From Solirubrobacterales bacterium (lineage in GTDB: Bacteria > Actinomycetota > Thermoleophilia > Solirubrobacterales > Solirubrobacteraceae), in assembly GCA_025964065.1 (NCBI GenBank), contig JAOPZO010000325.1, positions 1 through 19,714 of the forward strand: a stretch of DNA of 19,714 nt. The letters run 5' to 3'. The translations under genes and the position numbers were made by a program. Position 1 is the stretch's first letter, and every line of letters begins with the position of its first letter. Below are positions 6,829-14,372 of this stretch, in pieces. Below the pieces are notes generated by a model. It was not told the DNA's origin and made no database searches. It saw only the letters and a program-made list of their open reading frames with translations.

Positions 6829-8147
6829 GCAGCGCCATCCTCTTCAAGGACATCGACCAGCCCGGACTCAACACCCTGGCGGTCTACCGCGAGCGCGGCG
6901 GCTACGGGGACGTGCTGCGGAAGGGCCTCTCCATGCCGCGCGAGGCCCTGGTCACCGAGCTCGTCAACTCCGGCCTGCGCGGCCGTGGCGGCGCCGGCTT
7001 CTCCATGGGCAAGAAGGCGTCCTTCATGCCCAAGGGCACGATGGACAAGTACCTCGTGTGCAACGCGGACGAGTCCGAGCCCGGCACCTTCAAGGACCGC
7101 GAGCTCATGACGAAGAGCCCGCACATGCTCATCGAGGGCATGATCCTCGGCGCCTACGCCGCGGGCGCGACCCGCGCGTTCATCTACATCCGCGGCGAGT
7201 ACGCGCAGATGGCCGACATCCTCGACGACGCGGTCGCCGAGGCCTACGACGCCGGCCTGCTCGGCAACAACATCCTGGGCACGGACCACTCGCTCGAGCT
7301 CGCGGTCCACCGCGGCGCGGGCGCGTACATCTGCGGCGAGGAGACGGCGCTGCTCGACTCGCTGGAGGGCAAGCGCGGCAACCCGCGCCTCAAGCCGCCG
7401 TTCCCCGCGAACCAGGGCCTCTACCAGGGGCCGACGCTGATCAACAACGTCGAGACGCTCGCGACGATCCCGCACGTCCTCGGGATGGGCGCGGACGAGT
7501 ACGCGAAGATCGGCGTGGAGAACTCGACGGGCACGAAGCTCATCTCGGTGTCGGGCCACGTGAAGCGCCCGGGCAACTACGAGATCGAGCTCGGGATGAG
7601 CGCCCGGGACATCATCTACGGGCTCTGCGGCGGCATCGAGGGCGACCTCGAGGTCAAGCTCTGGTTCCCCGGCGGCTCCTCCTCCCCCGTCCTGACGAAG
7701 GACGACCTCGACCTCGCCTACGACTTCGACACGCTGGCGAAGGCCGGCTCCATGCTCGGCTCGGGCGCGATCATCGTCGTCGACGAGGAGACCTCCGTCG
7801 TGGACGTCTGCCTCAAGCTCGCGAAGTTCTACAAGCACGAGTCGTGCGGCAAGTGCACGCCGTGCCGCGAGGGCACGCAGTGGACCGTGAAGATGCTCGA
7901 GCGCATCAAGTCCGGCCAGGCGACCCCGATGGACCTCGACATCATGGCCTCGGTCCAGGAGCAGATCACGGGCCACTGCCTGTGCGTGCTGGGCGACGCG
8001 ATGGCGATGCCCGTGGGCTCGATGATCGCGAAGTTCCGCCCCGAGTTCGAGGCCTACATCGAGGAGGCCCGGCAGCGCTCGGACGCCGAGCTCATCGCCT
8101 CGCTGGACGCGCCGAACGAGGCGCCGCTCGTAGGATCGCTCGTCTAG
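6825..8147 (+). CDS. nuoF: NADH-quinone oxidoreductase subunit F
   Basis: The 51-kDa NADH-oxidising subunit with FMN and [4Fe-4S] cluster N3, 440 residues. The glycine-rich FMN/NADH region is RGRGGAGFSMGKK (the common form is GFPTG, so SM replaces PT), and NADESEPGTFKDR is the NADH-side loop. The N3 ligands are Cys341, Cys344 and Cys347 (CGKCTPC) and Cys387 in LCVLGD, with the canonical 39-residue gap; Cys385 two positions earlier is an extra cysteine. The start is set by the ATGA overlap with nuoE, and the end shares one base with the nuoG GTG. With NuoE and NuoG this makes the complete NADH input module, so the complex is NADH-driven rather than ferredoxin- or F420-driven. Confidence 0.96.
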   Translation: MSSAILFKDIDQPGLNTLAVYRERGGYGDVLRKGLSMPREALVTELVNSGLRGRGGAGFSMGKKASFMPKGTMDKYLVCNADESEPGTFKDRELMTKSPHMLIEGMILGAYAAGATRAFIYIRGEYAQMADILDDAVAEAYDAGLLGNNILGTDHSLELAVHRGAGAYICGEETALLDSLEGKRGNPRLKPPFPANQGLYQGPTLINNVETLATIPHVLGMGADEYAKIGVENSTGTKLISVSGHVKRPGNYEIELGMSARDIIYGLCGGIEGDLEVKLWFPGGSSSPVLTKDDLDLAYDFDTLAKAGSMLGSGAIIVVDEETSVVDVCLKLAKFYKHESCGKCTPCREGTQWTVKMLERIKSGQATPMDLDIMASVQEQITGHCLCVLGDAMAMPVGSMIAKFRPEFEAYIEEARQRSDAELIASLDAPNEAPLVGSLV

Positions 8148-10645
8148 TGCCCCGTCCCGAACCGCAGTTCATCACCTTCTCGATCGACGGCCGAGAGGTC
8201 CAGGCCCCGGCGAACGAGATGCTCGTCGACGCCGCCAAGCGCGGGGACGTCGAGATCCCGGTCTTCTGCTACGAGCCCAAGCTCGGCGCGCCCGTCGGCG
8301 CCTGCCGCATGTGCCTCGTGGACATCGAGGGCATCCCGAAGCTCCAGACGGGCTGCTCCACCCCCGTCAAGGACGGGATGGTCGTCCACACGCAGACCAA
8401 GCGGGTGAAGGACGCGCAGGAGTCCGTTCTCGAGTTCCTGCTCATCAACCACCCGCTCGACTGCCCCGTCTGCGACAAGGGCGGCGAGTGCCCGCTGCAG
8501 GACGTCTCCTTCGGCTGGGGCGGCGGCAAGACCCGTTTCATCGAGCCCAAGCGGCACTTCAAGAAGCCGCTCGAGCTCTCGCCGCTCGTCGCGATCGACC
8601 GCGAGCGCTGCATCCTCTGCTACCGCTGCGTCCGCTTCTCCCAGGAGCTCAGCGAGGACTACCAGCTCGTCCTGCACGAGCGTGGGGCCGCGACCTTCGT
8701 CGGCACCTTCGACGGGCACCCGTACGTCGCGCCGTTCAGCGGCAACATCATCGAGCTCTGCCCCGTCGGCGCGCTCACCTCGCGCCCGTACCGCTTCCGC
8801 GCGCGGCCGTGGGACATCGAGAACTCCGGCTCGGTCTGCACGCTCTGCCCCGCGCAGTGCAACGTCGCCTTCACCGTCCGCGACGACCGCGTCCTGCGCG
8901 TCATGGCGCGCGACAACGACGAGGTCGACGACGGCTGGCTCTGCGACAAGGGCCGCTTCGCCTACCAGTCCGTGCACGCCGAGCAGCGCATCGTCGCGCC
9001 CATGGTGCGCGACGGCGGCGTCCTGCGCGAGGTCCCGTGGGCCCGCGCGATCGAGGAGGCGACGCTCGCGCTGAAGAAGTCGGGCGGCCGCGTCGCCGGC
9101 CTCGCGGGCGGCGCCACGACGAACGAGGAGGGCTTCCTCCTCCAGCGCCTCGTGCGCGACGTCCACGGCTCCCCGCACGTCGACTCGAGCGCCGGCCTGC
9201 CGCGCGCCGGCCTGCTCGCCATGGGCGACCCCGCCCTGCAGGCGACGGTCGCGGACCTCGAGTTCGCCCACACCGTCCTCGTGCTCGGCACGGAGCCCGT
9301 CGACGACATGCCGATCGTGGACCTGCGGCTGCGCAAGGGCGTGCGCCGCAACCGCATGACGCTCGCGGTCGCGACCTCCCGCCCCTCCTCGCTCGACCCG
9401 AACGCCGTGCTGTCCGTGCGCTACGCGCCGGGCGCCGAGGCGGCGTTCGTCGCCGCGCTCTCCGCCGCGTTCTACGGCGGCGACGTCGACACCCCCGCGA
9501 GGGCCGCGGGCACGGACGCCGGCGCCGTGGCCGAGCTCGCCGCGCTGCTCCGCACGAGCGGCGGCGACGAGGCGGGCGACGTCGTGGTCCTCTACGGCGA
9601 GCGCGTGCTCGCCGGCGGCGAGGCCGTGACCCAGCCGCTCCTGAAGCTCGCGGGCGCCCTCGGGCTCTCCGGGCGCGCGGGCGCCGGGCTGCTCGGGATC
9701 CCCGCCGCCACGAACGGCCGCGGTCTCCGCGAGGCGGGCGTCGTGCCCGACGCCGGGCCCGGCCTGGCCGAGCTCGCCACCGCGGGCGCCGACGCCGCGG
9801 GCATCGCCGCCTCGCTCACCGCGGGCGACACCACCGTCCTGTACCTCATGCACACGGACCCGCTGCGCGACCAGCCGCAGCGTGCGACATGGGACCGGGC
9901 CCTCGACAAGGCCACGCACGTCATCGCCCACGCGGGCTTCATGACCGAGGGCATCCGCGAGCACGCGACCGTCGTGTTCCCGGCGGAGTCCTACGCGGAG
10001 AAGGAGGGCACGATCGTCCACCCGGACGGCCGCCTCCAGCGCCTGCGCCCCGCGATCGGCCGTCCTGCGGGCGTCCGCGCCGCGTGGCAGGTCCTCGACG
10101 AGCTCATGCGCGCCGCGGGCGTCGACACGGGCCTCCACACGGTCCACTCGGCGACGAGGCAGCTGTTCGAGTCCGTGCCGTTCTACGCCGGGCTGACCGT
10201 CGACACCCTCGGCGGCAAGGGCCTGCGCTGGTGGGAGGACGAGGCGCGCGCCGCGGCGTGGCCCGAGCCCGCGAAGCCGGGGCTCCTCGCCACCGTGGCG
10301 TCGAGCACGCCGACGTACGAGGCAGCGGCGACGCCCAACGGTGCACTGCGCCTCGGGACGTTCAAGTCGATCTGGGCCTCGCCCGAGGTCGAGGCGTCCC
10401 CCGCGCTCAAGTTCCTGCACCCGACCCAGCGCGTCGAGCTCTCCCCGGTCGACGCGGAGCGCCTCGGCATCCGCCATGGCGAGCACGTCACCGTGGGCGG
10501 CGACGGCGCCTCCGTGGCCGCGGTCGCGCACCTGCGCAACGAGTCCCCCGCGGGCTCGGCGTTCCTGCAGTCCGGCATCCCCGAGGGTGCCGCCAACGTC
10601 CTCGAGGGCCCCCTCGTCGAGATCCGGAAGGCCCAGAGCACGTGA
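8147..10645 (+). CDS. nuoG: NADH-quinone oxidoreductase subunit G
   Basis: The 75-kDa subunit, 832 residues, carrying the Fe-S chain from FMN towards NuoI. N1b ligands are Cys41, Cys53, Cys56 and Cys70; N5 ligands are His102, Cys106, Cys109 and Cys115 (HPLDCPVC...GGEC); N4 ligands are Cys155, Cys158, Cys161 and Cys205. A further motif CTLCPAQC with Cys231, 234 and 238 and then Cys266 after exactly 27 residues is the off-path cluster N7, kept in only some bacteria. The remainder is the molybdopterin-oxidoreductase-like domain, ending in a dinucleotide-binding-like segment (RVELSPVDAERLGIRHGEHV). The frame is open upstream inside nuoF; GTG 8147 is chosen because it abuts the nuoF stop (TAGTG) and begins just before the ferredoxin domain. 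The stop overlaps nuoH. Confidence 0.95.
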   Translation: MPRPEPQFITFSIDGREVQAPANEMLVDAAKRGDVEIPVFCYEPKLGAPVGACRMCLVDIEGIPKLQTGCSTPVKDGMVVHTQTKRVKDAQESVLEFLLINHPLDCPVCDKGGECPLQDVSFGWGGGKTRFIEPKRHFKKPLELSPLVAIDRERCILCYRCVRFSQELSEDYQLVLHERGAATFVGTFDGHPYVAPFSGNIIELCPVGALTSRPYRFRARPWDIENSGSVCTLCPAQCNVAFTVRDDRVLRVMARDNDEVDDGWLCDKGRFAYQSVHAEQRIVAPMVRDGGVLREVPWARAIEEATLALKKSGGRVAGLAGGATTNEEGFLLQRLVRDVHGSPHVDSSAGLPRAGLLAMGDPALQATVADLEFAHTVLVLGTEPVDDMPIVDLRLRKGVRRNRMTLAVATSRPSSLDPNAVLSVRYAPGAEAAFVAALSAAFYGGDVDTPARAAGTDAGAVAELAALLRTSGGDEAGDVVVLYGERVLAGGEAVTQPLLKLAGALGLSGRAGAGLLGIPAATNGRGLREAGVVPDAGPGLAELATAGADAAGIAASLTAGDTTVLYLMHTDPLRDQPQRATWDRALDKATHVIAHAGFMTEGIREHATVVFPAESYAEKEGTIVHPDGRLQRLRPAIGRPAGVRAAWQVLDELMRAAGVDTGLHTVHSATRQLFESVPFYAGLTVDTLGGKGLRWWEDEARAAAWPEPAKPGLLATVASSTPTYEAAATPNGALRLGTFKSIWASPEVEASPALKFLHPTQRVELSPVDAERLGIRHGEHVTVGGDGASVAAVAHLRNESPAGSAFLQSGIPEGAANVLEGPLVEIRKAQST

Positions 10646-11691
10646 GCACCCTCCCCTCCGTCCTCGGCGTCGTGGACTACTACGAGCCGTGGTGGATCCA
10701 GATCGTCAAGTCGGTCGTGCTCTTCGCGCTCGGCCTTCAGATCGTCCCGATCGTCCTCCTCGGCGAGCGCAAGCTCCTCGGGCGCTTCCAGGGCCGCCCG
10801 GGCCCGAACCGCGTCGGCCCGTTCGGCCTGCTCCAGCCCCTCGCGGACATCGGCAAGCTCGCGTTCAAGGCGGACTTCCGCCCGCGCACCTCGATCGGCT
10901 GGCTCTTCGCGATCGCGCCGATCATCTCGATCCTCACCGCCGCTGCGGCCTTCAGCCTGATCCCGTTCGGCGACACCGTCGACATCTTCGGCACGCAGGT
11001 CGGCCTCTACGGCGTCGACGTCTCCATCGGCCCGCTGTACCTCTTCGCGTTCGGCGCGGTCGCCTTCTACGGGATCATGCTCGGCGGCTGGGCCAGCGGC
11101 TCGAAGTACTCCTTCCTCGGCGCCATGCGCGCCGCCGCGCAGCTCATCTCCTACGAGGTCTCGCAGGGCCTCGCGCTCGTCGGCGTCGTCATGACGGCCG
11201 GCACGCTCTCGCTCACGGAGATCGTCCAGGCGCAGGAGGGCATGTGGTACATCGTGCCGCAGTTCGTCGGCTTCCTGATCTTCCTCGTGGCCGGCTTCGC
11301 CGAGACGAACCGCGCGCCCTTCGACCTCGTCGAGGCGGACGCCGAGCTCGTCGGCGGCTACAACACGGAGTACGGCGGGGCGCGCTTCGCCTCCTACTTC
11401 TTCGCGGAGTACCTGAACATCCTCGTGGTCGCCGGGATCACCACCACGGTCTTCCTCGGAGGCTGGATGCTCCCGTTCGGCATCAACCCGCCGACGTGGG
11501 TCGACCCGCTCGTCGTGCTCGCGAAGATGATGGGCTTCGTCTTCTTCTTCATCTGGATCCGCGCGACGCCCCCTCGCCTGCGCTACGACCAGCTCATGAG
11601 CTTCGGCTGGAAGATCCTCCTGCCGCTCGCCACCCTGAACGCCCTCGTCACGGCGATCGTCGTCGTGCTCGTCGACAACGGAACGATCTGA
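10642..11691 (+). CDS. nuoH: NADH-quinone oxidoreductase subunit H
   Basis: ND1 homologue at the junction of the two arms; it forms the quinone entrance and the first proton channel. The 349-residue product is the normal length with about eight transmembrane helices. Signatures are ERKLLGRFQGRPGPNRVGP after the first helix, QPLADIGKLAFK, and the acidic loop FAETNRAPFDLVEADAELVG, followed by GGYNTEYGGARFA. The long reading frame upstream is nuoG read in another frame; GTG 10642 overlaps the nuoG stop (GTGA) and begins a sequence with full family similarity, so no G-H fusion is implied. One base separates it from nuoI. Confidence 0.96.
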   Translation: MSTLPSVLGVVDYYEPWWIQIVKSVVLFALGLQIVPIVLLGERKLLGRFQGRPGPNRVGPFGLLQPLADIGKLAFKADFRPRTSIGWLFAIAPIISILTAAAAFSLIPFGDTVDIFGTQVGLYGVDVSIGPLYLFAFGAVAFYGIMLGGWASGSKYSFLGAMRAAAQLISYEVSQGLALVGVVMTAGTLSLTEIVQAQEGMWYIVPQFVGFLIFLVAGFAETNRAPFDLVEADAELVGGYNTEYGGARFASYFFAEYLNILVVAGITTTVFLGGWMLPFGINPPTWVDPLVVLAKMMGFVFFFIWIRATPPRLRYDQLMSFGWKILLPLATLNALVTAIVVVLVDNGTI

Positions 11692-11692
11692 G

Positions 11693-12238
11693 ATGCCCTC
11701 CACCACCGACTGGCACCCCGGCGACGACCAGGTCGTCGTCGTGCGCGGCCCGAAGCCCGGCGGCGCCGGCGGCGCGTACCGCATCTTCGGCGAGACGCTG
11801 CGCGGCCTGAAGACGACGTTCGCCCGGGTCGTCGAGGGCACGAACACGATCGCCTACCCCGAGGAGAAGGTCGCGGTCTACCCGCGGTTCCGGGGGCGCC
11901 ATCGCCTCCACCGCTTCGAGGACACGGGCCTCGAGAAGTGCGTGGGCTGCTCGCTCTGCGCGGCGGCCTGCCCCGCGGACTGCATCCGCGTCGTGGCGGC
12001 CGAGAACACCCCGGAGCACCGCGTGAGCGCGGGCGAGCGCTACGCCTCGGTGTACGAGATCAACCTCTCGCGCTGCATCTTCTGCGGCTACTGCGAGGTC
12101 GCCTGCCCGTTCGACGCGATCACGATGGGCAACGACTACGAGATGAGCGACTACCACCGCTCGGACCTCATCTTCACGAAGGAGATGCTGCTCGCGGAGC
12201 CCCTCGAGCGGGCGCCGATCCGGGCCGAGGGCGAGTAG
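11693..12238 (+). CDS. nuoI: NADH-quinone oxidoreductase subunit I
   Basis: The 23-kDa ferredoxin-type subunit with [4Fe-4S] clusters N6a and N6b linking NuoG to NuoB. The 181-residue product has two 4Fe-4S motifs: Cys83, 86, 89 then Cys93 (CVGCSLCAAACP), and Cys128, 131, 134 then Cys138 (CIFCGYCEVACP). The YPEEK...RFRGRHRL segment before them is the usual NuoI lead-in, and the first 40 residues fit the amphipathic membrane-contact part. GGAA nine bases upstream of the ATG may be a weak ribosome-binding site. It is the last gene of the first nuo block; GC hairpins and an unrelated gene set follow instead of nuoJ. Confidence 0.96.
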   Translation: MPSTTDWHPGDDQVVVVRGPKPGGAGGAYRIFGETLRGLKTTFARVVEGTNTIAYPEEKVAVYPRFRGRHRLHRFEDTGLEKCVGCSLCAAACPADCIRVVAAENTPEHRVSAGERYASVYEINLSRCIFCGYCEVACPFDAITMGNDYEMSDYHRSDLIFTKEMLLAEPLERAPIRAEGE

Positions 12239-12301
12239 GCGGCAGCCCGCGGGGCGGCCGACGCCTGCCGCCGGCGATCGTGCCGGGAGCGGGCCCGGCG
12301 C
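12238..12301 (+). terminator. Two GC-rich hairpins downstream of nuoI
   Basis: GGCGGCAG (12238-12245) pairs perfectly with CTGCCGCC (12265-12272) around a 19-base loop. Just after it, 12280-12287 pairs with 12294-12301 (core GCCGGG/CCCGGC, one G-U) around a six-base loop. Neither is followed by a T tract, so this is not a classical intrinsic terminator. Actinobacterial terminators often lack the T tract, and the position between nuoI and an unrelated gene set fits termination, attenuation or 3'-end protection of the nuo mRNA. Confidence 0.4.
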
Positions 12302-12361
12302 AGGGCACCGGAAGGACGACGGCGCGGATCGGTGGGACGTGTGCCCGGGTAGTGCTGGCGC

Positions 12362-12778
12362 GTGCACGCTCCTCGGTCGCTCATCGCCTGCTGCGCCGCC
12401 CTGCTCGCAGGTGCGACGACGGGGTGCGGCGGCGGTGAGGATCGCGCGCAGGCGCGCGGGGTCGTCGCGCGGTTCCAGGCGGCGCTCGAGGGCGACCGGC
12501 CCGGGATCGCCTGCCGCCAGCTGAGCGCCGCGGCGCGCGCGCAGCTCGAGGAGCAGGCCGGCTCGTCGTGCGCGCGGGCCCTGCCGGAGCTCGGGCTGAC
12601 GCCGGGAGCGGTGGTCCGGGTCGAGGTGTTCGTCACGAACGCCAAGGTGGACGCGGCCGGCGGCGACAGCGCCTTCCTCGATCGCGAGCCGACGGGGTGG
12701 AAGCTCAGCGCGGTCGGGTGCCGGGCCGTGGACGGCAAGCCGCGGGATCGCCCGCTCGACTGCGCGCTGAAGGCCTGA
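12362..12778 (+). CDS. Small four-cysteine lipoprotein, function unknown
   Basis: A 138-residue putative lipoprotein. A short signal (residues 6-21) ends at TTGC with Cys22 as the likely lipidated residue, an imperfect lipobox. The mature part begins with a helix (ARGVVARFQAALEGDRPGIAC) and has Cys51, Cys70, Cys120 and Cys134, spaced so that two disulfides are possible, plus FLDREPTGWKLSAVGC near the end. The layout resembles small lipoproteins common in Solirubrobacterales, but I know no function. GTG 12362 is the best start: a TAGTGC hexamer lies six bases upstream and no ribosome-binding site is seen, which would fit a leaderless mRNA. It is the first of three genes inserted between nuoI and nuoJ. 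Confidence 0.75.
   Translation: MHAPRSLIACCAALLAGATTGCGGGEDRAQARGVVARFQAALEGDRPGIACRQLSAAARAQLEEQAGSSCARALPELGLTPGAVVRVEVFVTNAKVDAAGGDSAFLDREPTGWKLSAVGCRAVDGKPRDRPLDCALKA
12769..12773 (+). promoter_or_regulatory. Ribosome-binding site of the 27-residue membrane peptide
   Basis: GAAGG lies eight bases before GTG 12782, inside the end of the lipoprotein gene. It favours this start over ATG 12791, whose only purine-rich sequence is directly adjacent and too close to use. Confidence 0.45.
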
Positions 12779-12781
12779 GCG

Positions 12782-12865
12782 GTGCGGAGGATGGTCGCCG
12801 TCTACCTCGTGGTGCTGCTCCTCGGCATCGTCGCCGCGTTCGTCGTCGGGGGCCTCGCCCGGTGA
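12782..12865 (+). CDS. 27-residue single-helix membrane peptide
   Basis: A very small gene between the lipoprotein and the DUF6766 gene. From GTG 12782 it encodes 27 residues: MRRM, then an unbroken hydrophobic run (VAVYLVVLLLGIVAAFVVGG) and LAR. This is a positively charged N-terminus followed by one transmembrane helix. It starts four bases after the lipoprotein stop, has GAAGG eight bases upstream, and its TGA overlaps the GTG of the next gene (GTGA), so it is well placed for translational coupling. An internal ATG (12791) would give 24 residues. No family is recognised. Alternatively it is only a coupling leader for the DUF6766 gene, but the clean helix argues for a real peptide. Confidence 0.55.
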   Translation: MRRMVAVYLVVLLLGIVAAFVVGGLAR

Positions 12866-13536
12866 GGCGCTTCCCGCGGGAGAACGGGCTGAGCCTCGCG
12901 TTCGGGGCGCTCTTCCTCGTGACGCTCGGAGCGCAGGCGCTCGTCGGCCACGCGGACTTCAACCACGACCAGGTCGCGCACCAGAGCGAGACCGTGTCGC
13001 TCGGCCGGTACCTGACGTCGTCGGCGTTCTGGGTCGACGTCATGGAGAACTGGCAATCGGAGTACCTGCAGTTCACCCTCTTCGTCCTCGGGACGGTGTG
13101 GCTCGTGCAGCGCGGGTCGACGGAGTCCAAGCCGCTCGGGAAGGAGGGCGGCGAGAGCGACGAGGACCAGCGGCTCGGTGCCCACGTGCGGCCGGACTCC
13201 CCCGCCTGGGCGCGGGCCGGCGGGCTCCGGACGGCGCTCTACTCGAACTCGCTGCTCGCCGTCATGGCGCTCGTGTGGGTCGCCTCGTGGGCAGGGCAGG
13301 CCGTGACCGGCCGCGTCGAGTACAACGCGCGGCAGTTCGAGCACCAGGAGGCGGCGCTCACGCTCGGGCAGTACGTCACGACCTCGGACTTCTGGAACCG
13401 GACGCTGCAGAACTGGCAGTCGGAGTTCCTCGCCGTGGGGTCGATGGTCGTCCTGTCGGTGGTGCTGCGCCAGCGCGGCTCACCCCAGTCCAAGCCGGTC
13501 GGGGCGTCGCACGCGGCGACGGGCGCGGAGGGCTGA
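12862..13536 (+). CDS. DUF6766 family membrane protein with internal duplication
   Basis: A 224-residue integral membrane protein matching what I recall of DUF6766: the opening RENGLSLAF, then QALVGHADFN, NWQSEYLQF and QRGSTESK. The two halves are a tandem repeat with a constant offset of 121 residues and no gaps from about 22-93 to 143-214: Gln25/146, Asn34/155, His40/161, FW 56-57/177-178, NWQSE 63-67/184-188, QRGS 83-86/204-207 and SK 89-90/210-211. Each half has two hydrophobic helices. A charged linker (KEGGESDEDQ) joins them. GTG 12862 overlaps the stop of the 27-residue peptide. The function is unknown; location between nuoI and nuoJ hints at a membrane-energetics or stress link, which is inference only. 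Confidence 0.85.
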   Translation: MRRFPRENGLSLAFGALFLVTLGAQALVGHADFNHDQVAHQSETVSLGRYLTSSAFWVDVMENWQSEYLQFTLFVLGTVWLVQRGSTESKPLGKEGGESDEDQRLGAHVRPDSPAWARAGGLRTALYSNSLLAVMALVWVASWAGQAVTGRVEYNARQFEHQEAALTLGQYVTTSDFWNRTLQNWQSEFLAVGSMVVLSVVLRQRGSPQSKPVGASHAATGAEG

Positions 13537-13589
13537 GCCGAGCCGCCCCACGTCCGCATCGGCGCCTGATCCGCGCACCATCCGCCCCT

Positions 13590-13656
13590 CACTTCGTGAC
13601 AGCTTTGTGCGCTTCCGGCACCCGCACGGTTCCTAGGCCCCCCGCGTGCATAGACT
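13590..13656 (+). promoter_or_regulatory. nuoJ promoter region
   Basis: The 131-base gap before nuoJ holds TAGACT (13651-13656), a good TANNNT -10 hexamer 11 bases before the ATG, and no Shine-Dalgarno. Further upstream, CACTTCGTGACA (13590-13601) repeats the nuoA-upstream 12-mer with one mismatch. ACTTCGTG (13591-13598) and GCTTTGTG (13602-13609) form a direct repeat 11 bases apart, about one helical turn. GTGACA looks like a -35 but no -10 stands 16-19 bases after it. The region suggests that nuoJKLMN has its own promoter. Confidence 0.45.
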
Positions 13657-13667
13657 GCCCGTTGCCC

Positions 13668-14372
13668 ATGGCCGAAGTCCTCTTCTTCCTCGTCGCAGCC
13701 GGGGCCCTCGCGGGCGCCATCGGCACCGTCTCGGTGCCGAACCCGTTCTACTCCGTGCTCGCGCTGGTCTGCCACCTGCTGTGCCTCGCACTGCTCTTCC
13801 TGCTGCTGCGCGCGGAGTTCGTCGCCGCGGCCCAGGTGGTCGTGTACGCGGGTGCCGTGATGGTGCTCTACATGTTCGTCGTCGCCTACGTCGGCGGGAG
13901 CGAGATGCCCGTCGGGCCGCAGGGGTCGCGCTCCATGCGGCTCGGCTCGATCGTCTTCGCCGCGGTGCTGTTCGTCGAGCTCGCGATCGCGATCCTCGGC
14001 ACGGGCCTCAAGGCGCTCGGCACCGAGGGCGCCGGCATCGGTGCGGACGGCGTCGCACGTGCCGGCGACTCGCCGTACGGCACTCCGGAGCAGATCGGCG
14101 AGCTGCTGCTCACGAAGTTCCTGCTGCCGTTCGAGATCGCCTCCTTCCTGCTGCTGATCGCCGCCGTGGGCGCGGTCACGCTGGCCCGCCGCCGCGGTGG
14201 GCTGCACGACGGCGAGGAGCAGCGCATCACGCCGCTCGACTTCGTCCGCCCGCGCTCCACCGGCACGATGGCCGAGGCCGTCGGCACCCGCCCGAACGCC
14301 ACGACCCGCGAGCGCGCGGGGCTCACGTCGGGCGCCGCGTCCGGCGGCACGACCGAGACCGAGGACCGCTAG
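13668..14372 (+). CDS. nuoJ: NADH-quinone oxidoreductase subunit J
   Basis: ND6 homologue in the membrane arm, next to NuoA and NuoK, where its third helix links quinone chemistry to proton pumping. The 234-residue product has five transmembrane helices; the signature helix is EFVAAAQVVVYAGAVMVLYM. After the fifth helix (ending LARRRGG near residue 170) a hydrophilic tail of about 60 residues rich in Thr, Gly, Arg and Glu follows. It is low in complexity and not needed for the core fold. ATG 13668 has no ribosome-binding site but has a -10 hexamer close by, so this looks like the first gene of a second nuo transcript. nuoK starts immediately after its stop. Confidence 0.95.
   Translation: MAEVLFFLVAAGALAGAIGTVSVPNPFYSVLALVCHLLCLALLFLLLRAEFVAAAQVVVYAGAVMVLYMFVVAYVGGSEMPVGPQGSRSMRLGSIVFAAVLFVELAIAILGTGLKALGTEGAGIGADGVARAGDSPYGTPEQIGELLLTKFLLPFEIASFLLLIAAVGAVTLARRRGGLHDGEEQRITPLDFVRPRSTGTMAEAVGTRPNATTRERAGLTSGAASGGTTETEDR

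Noticed and set aside
8144..10531. Minus-strand open frame of 795 codons opposite nuoG
   Set aside because: Same antisense artefact; no recognisable domain, while nuoG on the plus strand has all its Fe-S ligands.
8311..11691. Possible NuoG-NuoH fusion suggested by one long open frame
   Set aside because: The part before 10642 is nuoG read out of frame; a GTGA overlap marks the true nuoH start.
12791..12793. ATG 12791 as start of the small membrane peptide
   Set aside because: The purine-rich GGAGG is directly adjacent, too close to act; GTG 12782 has GAAGG at eight bases.
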